Positions 1 to 4,593 of a DNA stretch of 5,686 nucleotides are shown piece by piece. Every line of letters starts with the position of its first letter. The stretch's first letter is position 1. Origin of the DNA: Bacteroidota bacterium (GTDB lineage Bacteria > Bacteroidota > Bacteroidia > Flavobacteriales > Flavobacteriaceae). The notes beneath the pieces were generated by a model that did not search any database, was not told the origin of the DNA, and saw nothing but the letters and a program-made list of their open reading frames with translations. The DNA lies in NCBI GenBank assembly GCA_023457535.1, contig JAEWLN010000085.1, positions 1 to 5,686 of the forward strand. Reading direction: 5' to 3'. Both the position numbers and the translations under genes were made by a program.

Positions 1-47
1 ATTCCCTACCGCGCCACAACCCCATTCCAAACCTCCCCACCACCCCC

Positions 48-79
48 AAATAAAAAAGGTTTCATCCACCGACAAAACC
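48..79 (-). terminator. Rho-independent terminator of the small exported protein gene
   Basis: Read on the minus strand, positions 79 to 58 fold into a 9-bp stem (GGTTTTGTC with GATGAAACC, including two G-U pairs) with a GGTG loop. Six T residues and a further T-rich stretch follow directly. It lies 34 bases past the stop codon at 114, the right place to end that transcript. The stem is only moderately stable, so termination may be partial. Confidence 0.6.
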
Positions 80-86
80 CATTTCC

Positions 87-115
87 AAATTTTCAAATTG
101 CAAAATTTTCAAATT
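87..115. repeat. Two 13-bp direct repeats, AT-rich
   Basis: The 13-mer AAATTTTCAAATT occurs at 87-99 and again at 103-115, separated by 3 bases. Each copy is also nearly self-complementary (AATTT-TC-AAATT), so it could form a small hairpin on either strand. The second copy overlaps the stop codon (114-116) of the minus-strand gene. It may be simple AT-rich spacer sequence. No function can be assigned. Confidence 0.5.
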
Positions 116-512
116 ACTTCACTTTCCGCTCATAATAATAAACCTCCTGCATGCCATCGGCGCCGGATTTATTGGCCCGTATCACATAATAGCGGTTGCC
201 TACCGGTTTGATTTCATAGTTCCAATCGGCGGATAATTTTGGATTTTTACTTTTGTCAAAACGGTTCAGGTCCGCACATAGTTTCTTGGCCGGGGGCGTA
301 TTGACGATTTCCCGTCCGTCGCGTTCGGTAACCATATACGCCAGGTTGTACTGGCCACACGGTGCGGGTTTGATCGTTGAATTTTCCGACGACACCTCCG
401 GGTTGTCGCGATAAGCTTCGAACTCCTTAATAAAAGAGGCGTATTTAGCGTCGTCCGATTGGGCAAATGTAGCCGCCGAAGTGAACAATAAGGCGATCAG
501 GATCTTTTTCAT
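114..512 (-). CDS. Small exported protein of unknown function
   Basis: This encodes a 132-residue protein that I do not recognise as a named family. Residues 1-17 form a typical signal peptide: MKK, a hydrophobic core, then TFA before the cut. The predicted mature protein starts at Gln18, so it should be released into the periplasm or outside and is not a lipoprotein. The mature part is hydrophilic and mixed-charge, with two cysteines (Cys52, Cys79) that could form one disulfide, and a Tyr-rich strand-like end (YYYER, residues 125-129). There is no transmembrane segment after the signal. The start is set by the signal peptide. Upstream bases are A-rich with no Shine-Dalgarno motif, as is normal for Bacteroidota. 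It is read away from the SRP RNA terminator at 651-682 on the same strand, so it probably has its own promoter, although I could not find a convincing one. Coding status is well supported; the function is unknown. Confidence 0.8.
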   Translation of the reverse strand: MKKILIALLFTSAATFAQSDDAKYASFIKEFEAYRDNPEVSSENSTIKPAPCGQYNLAYMVTERDGREIVNTPPAKKLCADLNRFDKSKNPKLSADWNYEIKPVGNRYYVIRANKSGADGMQEVYYYERKVK

Positions 513-650
513 AGTGGTCTTTTTTTGGTTAAGTTTTCTTTTGGTCGCGTATTAAGCGTCAAACGAACGCTGTGCCGGACATTCCGCGCTGACATTTGAC
601 GTTTGCCGGACCCGGGGCCACAGGCCGAACGGGCAAAGCAAATAGCTCCT

Positions 651-682
651 TATAAAAATAAAAAATCTTCCGCAAAGGAAGA
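651..682 (-). terminator. Rho-independent terminator downstream of the SRP RNA
   Basis: On the minus strand a perfect 6-bp stem (TCTTCC/GGAAGA, 682-677 and 671-666) with a 5-base loop is followed by TTTTTTATTTTTATA. It lies just past the SRP RNA. The RNA itself is also followed at once by a run of nine T (694-702), so there are two possible 3' ends in tandem: one right after the RNA and this one about 40 bases later. Confidence 0.7.
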
Positions 683-703
683 CCATAAAATATAAAAAAA
701 AAT

Positions 704-797
704 GGCAAGCGACCTACATCGCACCGCTTCAACCGCATACCTTTGCTGTGTTCCCACCCTGGAGGATTCTGCAGGAGCTGGTCGTGTAGGACTTGCC
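704..797 (-). ncRNA. ffs: Signal recognition particle RNA, small bacterial type (4.5S-like)
   Basis: This is the RNA scaffold of the signal recognition particle. It binds the M domain of Ffh and promotes docking with FtsY so that nascent membrane proteins reach the Sec translocon. On the minus strand the ends pair (GGCAAG with CUUGCC), followed by UCCUACA with UGUAGG, giving one long hairpin. Its tip is the hallmark domain IV: a GGAA tetraloop (754-751) closed by GUG/CAC, then the symmetric internal loop with CAGG on the 5' side and AGCA on the 3' side, as in E. coli 4.5S RNA. The length of about 94 nt fits the Alu-less small SRP RNA class. A promoter sits immediately upstream at 802-831, and a T run plus a hairpin terminator sit downstream. 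The exact ends are inferred from the closing stem and may be off by a few bases. Open frames crossing this stretch are not genes. Confidence 0.93.
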
Positions 798-798
798 G

Positions 799-828
799 TT
801 GCAAATATACAATCTTTTTGTATTTTCG
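799..828 (+). promoter_or_regulatory. Candidate promoter for the cyclotransferase gene
   Basis: On the plus strand TTG (799-801) is followed by exactly 19 bases and TATTTTCG (821-828), which matches TAnnTTTG at all fixed positions but one. Transcription would start near 833, giving a leader of about 50 bases before the ATG at 885. The element occupies the same bases as the SRP RNA promoter on the other strand, so the two would compete for polymerase. The match is imperfect, so confidence is moderate. Confidence 0.5.
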
Positions 829-831
829 CAA
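802..831 (-). promoter_or_regulatory. SRP RNA promoter, Bacteroidota sigma-A type
   Basis: On the minus strand the -33 element TTG (831-829) is followed by exactly 19 bases and then TATATTTG (809-802), a full match to the Bacteroidota -7 consensus TAnnTTTG. The first base of the SRP RNA closing stem (797) lies 5 bases further on, a normal distance to the transcription start. Sequence match, spacing and location all agree. Confidence 0.8.
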
Positions 832-884
832 GGGCAAACCCGTATAATCATGCCTTTTTTAGTTAATTGCGCCAATATTCCGCT

Positions 885-1934
885 ATGAAAAAACCTAACC
901 TGCTCGCATTGTTTTTGTTGACCGTTTTAATGACCGTTTTGGGTTGCTCGGACGGCGATAAAAAATACTTCGATTTCGACCCCGATAAAGTCAAAGACCA
1001 ATACGAACCGGCCGAATCTGTGGCGCTTTCAATACGAAACGCCGATGGAAAGTCGATCGACAGCATCGTTTACATCGTCAATGATAAAAAAATCGGCAGC
1101 AAAAAAGGCGGCGATCCGATGCAATTCAATCTCAAAGGACAAAAACTGGGTTACCAAAACCTGCTGGCCAAAGTCTATTTCGACGGTTCGCGCTTTGAGC
1201 AGGTCGAAAAACGCATTGAGGTCATTTCAGATGTGACACCCAAAATGTATTCGTACAAAATCGTCAACACTTATCCGCACGACGAAAAAGCGTTCACGCA
1301 AGGACTCGAGTTTTACCGCGACACACTTATCGAGAGCACGGGCCAGAAAGGCGCTTCCTATTTGCGCAAATTTGATTACAAGACCGGATTTGCCTACAAG
1401 CAAGTCAATATGGAACCGGAATTTTTTGGCGAGGGCATCACGGTCATCGGCGGCAAAATCTTTCAATTGACCTGGCAGGACATGACCGGATTCATCTACG
1501 ACGCCAACACGCTCAGGCAGGAAAAGACCTTCCGGTACGACCACAAAGTCGAAGGTTGGGGAATGACCAACAACGGCACGCACATTTATTTTTCCGATGG
1601 CACTGAAAAACTCTGGATCCTGGATCCAGCCACGCAAAAAATCGTTGACTATGTTAATGTATACACAGGCGGCACAAAAATTACCTCTATCAACGAGCTG
1701 GAATGGATCAACGGCAAAATCTACGGCAACATCTGGCAAAAGGATGTCATTGCAGTCATCGATCCGGCTACAGGCGCGGTTCACGGCGCGGTTGATTTGT
1801 CGGCGCTGCGCAAACAGGTCTCCAGCACCAATGCCGAGGTCCTCAACGGCATTGCCTACAACCCAAAGACCCGGACGATTTTTGTAACGGGGAAATACTG
1901 GGACAAAATGTTCGAGATTACGGTCAGCGAATAA
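885..1934 (+). CDS. Glutaminyl-peptide cyclotransferase, lipoprotein (plant/bacterial beta-propeller type)
   Basis: Glutaminyl cyclase converts N-terminal Gln of proteins or peptides to pyroglutamate with release of ammonia. The 349-residue product has a lipoprotein signal (residues 1-20, lipobox VLGC with Cys21), so it is anchored in the envelope outside the cytoplasm. Residues about 40-115 look like a small beta-sandwich domain of the kind often placed before the catalytic part in this phylum. Residues about 122-347 carry the papaya-type cyclotransferase signatures in order: FTQGLEF (137-143), ESTG (150-153), EGI (183-185), LTW (195-197), VEGWGMT (222-228), SDG (237-239), INELEW (269-274), GNIW (281-284), LNGIAY (320-325) and VTGKYW (334-339). 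The invariant Glu of INELE and the Trp residues expected at the active site are present. I chose the ATG at 885 because it starts a clean signal peptide; an in-frame TTG at 867 would only add six residues. Acidic residues follow the Cys (SDGD), possibly a surface-export signal. No clear terminator follows before 2028, so some read-through into the esterases is possible. Confidence 0.93.
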   Translation: MKKPNLLALFLLTVLMTVLGCSDGDKKYFDFDPDKVKDQYEPAESVALSIRNADGKSIDSIVYIVNDKKIGSKKGGDPMQFNLKGQKLGYQNLLAKVYFDGSRFEQVEKRIEVISDVTPKMYSYKIVNTYPHDEKAFTQGLEFYRDTLIESTGQKGASYLRKFDYKTGFAYKQVNMEPEFFGEGITVIGGKIFQLTWQDMTGFIYDANTLRQEKTFRYDHKVEGWGMTNNGTHIYFSDGTEKLWILDPATQKIVDYVNVYTGGTKITSINELEWINGKIYGNIWQKDVIAVIDPATGAVHGAVDLSALRKQVSSTNAEVLNGIAYNPKTRTIFVTGKYWDKMFEITVSE

Positions 1935-1996
1935 CGGCAAACAAATCGTGTAACACAAATTCCAATATTTATAATACTTTCCGATGGGCCGCGTTC

Positions 1997-2004
1997 TATT
2001 TTTG
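1997..2004 (+). promoter_or_regulatory. Candidate -7 promoter element before the first esterase
   Basis: TATTTTTG is a full match to the Bacteroidota -7 consensus TAnnTTTG and lies 23 bases before the ATG at 2028, which would leave a short leader of about 18 bases. No TTG stands at the usual 19-21 base distance upstream, so this may be a weak or activator-dependent promoter. It may give the esterase pair its own transcript, separate from the cyclotransferase gene. Confidence 0.4.
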
Positions 2005-2027
2005 ACGCATAACTTAATTGGAAAGCC

Positions 2028-2891
2028 ATGGCCCGTATGTTTTTTTTCAGCCTGATCGCTTTGTTTTTCTTTGCATGTGACGATTCATCCGATACCGATA
2101 CGTCCACACCGATGACGCCCGAACTAGCCAAACAGATGCTCAACGTGCCCTACGGCGAGGATCCGGCGCAAACCATGGACATTTATCTGCCTGCCGACCG
2201 CAGCACCGACCGCACCAAAGTATTTGTGCTCGTACACGGCGGCGGCTGGAAGGAAGGCGATAAATCCGATCTCAATTTTTTGGTGGTATACCTCAAAACC
2301 TATTTCCCGCAGCACGCCATCGTCAATCTCAATTACCGGCTCGGGACGATCGAAAAAATCGGTTACCCGAGACAAATACAGGATTTACAGGCGGCCATTG
2401 CGCATATGAACGAGCGCCAGAAGGAATACAATTTATCGGCGCGGTATGCGATGATCGGCGTAAGCGCAGGGGCGCATCTGTCGATGTTGTACAGTTACCG
2501 CCACAACCAGGCCGGTCAGGTCAAGGCTGTTTGCAGCATGGTGGGCCCGTCCGATTTCAGCGACCCCAACTACCACGGCAACGATTTGTTTGCCACAGGA
2601 TTGCGCTATTTTGTAGGCGACTACCCTACCTATGACTCCAATCCGGTTTTGTACAATGAAATCAGCCCGTCGCGTTACATTTCCGTATCTTCGCCCAAGA
2701 CCATTTTGCTGTACGGTTCGCAGGATGTCATCGTCCCGGAATCGCAGGGCGAGATTTTGCACCAGCGGCTCAACCAAAAGCGCGTGTACAATGAGTATCA
2801 TGAATTCAACGTCGGGCACGTCGGATGGACCGTTGAGCAACTGGCCGATATGCAGGCCAAAATGACTGCGTTTTTCAGCGCCCACTTTTAA
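2028..2891 (+). CDS. Alpha/beta-hydrolase fold esterase, lipoprotein (BD-FAE / carboxylesterase-like), copy 1
   Basis: This is a serine esterase of 287 residues in the group of HGGG-type hydrolases that includes acetyl-xylan and feruloyl esterases (BD-FAE) and kynurenine-formamidase-like enzymes. The N-terminus is a short, very Phe-rich signal ending in FFAC (Cys17), followed by an acidic tail (DDSSDTD), so a lipid-anchored envelope protein is likely. Visible motifs are the oxyanion-hole HGGGW (70-74), NYRL (102-105), and the nucleophile elbow GVSAG (144-148) with Ser146. The catalytic Asp is likely Asp233 (GSQDVIVP) and the catalytic His likely His264 (VGH). The triad is therefore complete and the enzyme should be active. 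The ATG at 2028 is preferred over the one at 2037 because it keeps an Arg ahead of the hydrophobic core. The gene stands 93 bases after the cyclotransferase and 9 bases before a paralogue, with which it surely forms an operon. The physiological ester is not readable from sequence. Confidence 0.88.
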   Translation: MARMFFFSLIALFFFACDDSSDTDTSTPMTPELAKQMLNVPYGEDPAQTMDIYLPADRSTDRTKVFVLVHGGGWKEGDKSDLNFLVVYLKTYFPQHAIVNLNYRLGTIEKIGYPRQIQDLQAAIAHMNERQKEYNLSARYAMIGVSAGAHLSMLYSYRHNQAGQVKAVCSMVGPSDFSDPNYHGNDLFATGLRYFVGDYPTYDSNPVLYNEISPSRYISVSSPKTILLYGSQDVIVPESQGEILHQRLNQKRVYNEYHEFNVGHVGWTVEQLADMQAKMTAFFSAHF

Positions 2892-2900
2892 TTTCGCACG

Positions 2901-3725
2901 ATGAGAAAATACCTGTTGATTCTATGGGTCGGATTATTGGCCGGATGTTCGTCTAACGAGGACAAAAAAACGCTGCCGGCGCAGCAATTGTCAAACGTTT
3001 CTTACGGCCCCGACGCCCAGCAGGTGTACGACATCGATCTGCCCGAAGCGCGGAATCCTGCCACGACCAAAGCCATTGTGCTGGTTCACGGTGGCGCATG
3101 GTATGGCGGGTCAAAAAGCGATATGGCTGCCGCGGCCGCCTTTGCGCGACTTCAGTTCCCGCAACACGCCATCGTGAATCTCGAATACCGGCTTGCCACG
3201 ATGGGAAGTCCGGCTTATCCCAAACAAATCGACGATATCCGGGCGGCACTCGCCCACATTGAATCGCAAGGTTACGATATAGCGGCCCAATACGCTTTTC
3301 TTGGCGTAAGTGCCGGTGCGCACCTTTCGATGCTGTACGCCTACCGGTTCGATTTGCAACACAAAGTAAAAGTCGTTGGCAGCATGGTGGGCCCGACCGA
3401 TTTTACCGACCCGGCGTATACCGGAAGCGAACTGGCCCTCTCGATGCTTCCGTTTCTCGTGGGCAATGATCCGTCGGACGAATTGATTTTGCAGGTCAGC
3501 CCGACGGCGCACGTTTCATCGGACGATCCGCCTACGATCCAGTTTCTCGGCAACGCCGATCCGCTGATTCCCGCCTCCCAGGGCGAACGTCTGGAAGCGG
3601 CGCTCGATGCCGCGGGCGTAACCAATGAACGCCACATTTACAACGCGGCCCACGGCAATTTTTCATTTAGCGACAGCCAGGATATCTTTGCGCGGCTCGG
3701 CGGTTTCTTTGCCGCACATCTGTAA
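2901..3725 (+). CDS. Alpha/beta-hydrolase fold esterase, lipoprotein (BD-FAE / carboxylesterase-like), copy 2
   Basis: This is a second serine esterase, 274 residues, clearly a paralogue of the gene just upstream. The two share FPQHAIVNL, GVSAGAHLSMLY and SMVGP word for word and align over most of their length. The lipoprotein signal ends in LAGC (Cys16) and is followed by SSNEDKK. Motifs are HGGAW (63-67, where copy 1 has HGGGW), EYRL (95-98), GVSAG (135-139) with Ser137, the likely catalytic Asp220 (GNADPLIP) and the likely catalytic His251 (AAHGNF). The triad is intact. Regions around the acid and the His, and the stretch after the oxyanion motif (Ala-rich, residues 76-80), differ most from copy 1, which suggests a different substrate pocket. 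The gene starts 9 bases after the previous stop, so the two are co-transcribed. It ends at a strong terminator shared with the convergent gene. Substrate unknown; acylated sugars or small esters are a family-based guess. Confidence 0.88.
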   Translation: MRKYLLILWVGLLAGCSSNEDKKTLPAQQLSNVSYGPDAQQVYDIDLPEARNPATTKAIVLVHGGAWYGGSKSDMAAAAAFARLQFPQHAIVNLEYRLATMGSPAYPKQIDDIRAALAHIESQGYDIAAQYAFLGVSAGAHLSMLYAYRFDLQHKVKVVGSMVGPTDFTDPAYTGSELALSMLPFLVGNDPSDELILQVSPTAHVSSDDPPTIQFLGNADPLIPASQGERLEAALDAAGVTNERHIYNAAHGNFSFSDSQDIFARLGGFFAAHL

Positions 3726-3728
3726 GAT

Positions 3729-3758
3729 AAAAAAGACGACCATCCGATCGTCTTTTTC
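3729..3758. terminator. Bidirectional Rho-independent terminator between convergent genes
   Basis: AAAAAGACGA (3730-3739) pairs with TCGTCTTTTT (3748-3757) around an 8-base loop. On the plus strand the hairpin ends in a T run and lies a few bases after the second esterase stop codon. On the minus strand it ends in six T (3734-3729) and lies just after the stop of the convergent gene at 3760. One hairpin therefore serves both transcripts. Confidence 0.85.
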
Positions 3759-3759
3759 G

Positions 3760-4425
3760 CTATTTTTTCTTTCCGGAAGCTTTCGGACTGCCGGTTTGCG
3801 GAGCGCTTTTGACCGCGACAAACTTTCCGGTCGCCGCATCATAGCTCATCCGGTTCTCCTGCGTCCGGTTTTTCAGTACGAGGTCGCCATCGGGCAACAC
3901 CGCCAGGTTAAAACCTTCGTTGCGCATTTTTTCGCTGGTTTGCGAAGCATTCCTGCCTTTGTCCAGGTAGAGTATTTCTGTGATCTTGGTGGCCGTTTGC
4001 ACGTTCGAATGCAGCTGGACCTTGTTGGTCAGGTCCCAGATTTGCGTGACCGTGCGCGTGGCGTCTTCTTTTTTGTCCGGCACTTCGGTCAGCGATTTTT
4101 CAGTCCACGTAATGTTGTGGAGTTTGGCGCCTTTGGCTGAAAATGGCGTAATGGTAAGATTCTCTGGCAGCACTACTTTGGCATTGGCCGCCTTGGGGTC
4201 GAATGCAAAACGCTCGAGGGAGACCGTATCGGCTTTTTTCCCTACGCCATTGAGCAAATACAACCGGTAGGCATCCTTGCCTTTGAGCAGTTCGGCGGTC
4301 ATGTTTGGTCCTTTTCCGACGACGGTTTTGCTGACCGCTCCGGCCTTTACGGTCTTTTTGGCTTTTTGTCCGGATGCCGTGGCCACTGCCATTGACAGCG
4401 CAGCAAATAACATTATTTTTTTCAT
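3760..4425 (-). CDS. Exported protein of unknown function, basic C-terminus
   Basis: This encodes a 221-residue protein that I cannot place in a named family. Residues 1-19 form a signal peptide (MKKIM, hydrophobic core, then ASG), with predicted cleavage before Gln20. The protein is therefore soluble in the periplasm or secreted, not a lipoprotein. The mature protein starts and ends with Lys/Ala/Gly/Ser-rich, probably disordered segments (about 20-40 and 205-221, ending in GKKK). Between them lies a mixed strand-rich core of about 160 residues with ITWTEKSLTEVP (105-116), TVTQIWDLTNKVQLHSN (125-141) and a strand-turn-strand LAVLPDGDLVLKN (174-186). There are no cysteines. It is strongly basic overall, which could mean binding to a polyanion such as surface polysaccharide or nucleic acid, but that is a guess. 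The first Met is chosen because it gives the usual MKK start; Met5 is a weaker alternative. Gene and export are well supported; function is unknown. Confidence 0.82.
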   Translation of the reverse strand: MKKIMLFAALSMAVATASGQKAKKTVKAGAVSKTVVGKGPNMTAELLKGKDAYRLYLLNGVGKKADTVSLERFAFDPKAANAKVVLPENLTITPFSAKGAKLHNITWTEKSLTEVPDKKEDATRTVTQIWDLTNKVQLHSNVQTATKITEILYLDKGRNASQTSEKMRNEGFNLAVLPDGDLVLKNRTQENRMSYDAATGKFVAVKSAPQTGSPKASGKKK

Positions 4426-4445
4426 AGGTTGGTTTTCAAAGTTGT

Positions 4446-4480
4446 CGAATGTACGAATTTAACGCAAAACCAGTGCACTG
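4446..4480 (-). promoter_or_regulatory. Possible promoter/operator region of the exported protein gene
   Basis: On the minus strand two adjacent octamers, TAAATTCG (4461-4454) and TACATTCG (4453-4446), each match the -7 consensus TAnnTTTG with one change. A perfect 10-bp palindrome, CAGTGCACTG, lies just upstream at 4471-4480, near where a -33 element would be; no good TTG is present there. This could be a regulator site standing in for a weak -33. The evidence is only pattern and position. Confidence 0.3.
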
Positions 4481-4540
4481 ATTTCAGCGTCGGTGAAAAT
4501 TTAACACCTTAATGGCTTTGGCCAAACTTTCGCCGCCATC

Positions 4541-4573
4541 AAATAAAAAACCCGGACAGTTTCCTATCCGGGT
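4541..4573 (-). terminator. Strong Rho-independent terminator of dnaK
   Basis: On the minus strand ACCCGGATAG (4573-4564) pairs with CTGTCCGGGT (4559-4550) over 10 bp, with one T-G wobble, around a GAAA tetraloop. A T tract (TTTTTATTT, 4549-4541) follows. It begins about 20 bases after the dnaK stop codon. The GC-rich stem and GNRA loop make it the most stable terminator in the window, so little read-through into the next minus-strand gene is expected. Confidence 0.92.
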
Positions 4574-4593
4574 CTTTCTTTATGACAAAATCA

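Noticed and set aside
601..640. Possible tRNA or T-arm-like sequence (GTTCGGCC on the minus strand)
   Set aside because: No acceptor stem, anticodon arm or D arm can be folded around it.
559..837. Open frame of 92 codons on the minus strand across the 513-884 gap
   Set aside because: It runs through the SRP RNA, its terminator and its promoter. The RNA structure explains the sequence and the translation is not protein-like.
867..884. TTG start adding six residues to the cyclotransferase
   Set aside because: The extension would put residues before an otherwise standard MKK lipoprotein signal. The ATG at 885 gives a normal signal peptide.
1227..1958. Open frame of 243 codons on the minus strand opposite the cyclotransferase
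   Set aside because: It covers the catalytic domain of a well-supported gene in reverse, has no recognisable motif and no promoter, and is best seen as a shadow.
1935..2027. Search for a terminator between the cyclotransferase and the first esterase
   Set aside because: Only a weak AT-rich imperfect inverted repeat around 1964-1978 is present, with no T tract, so no terminator is called.
3625..4140. Open frame of 171 codons on the plus strand overlapping the second esterase and the convergent exported protein gene
   Set aside because: It crosses the bidirectional terminator at 3729-3758 and overlaps two better genes. No motif supports it.
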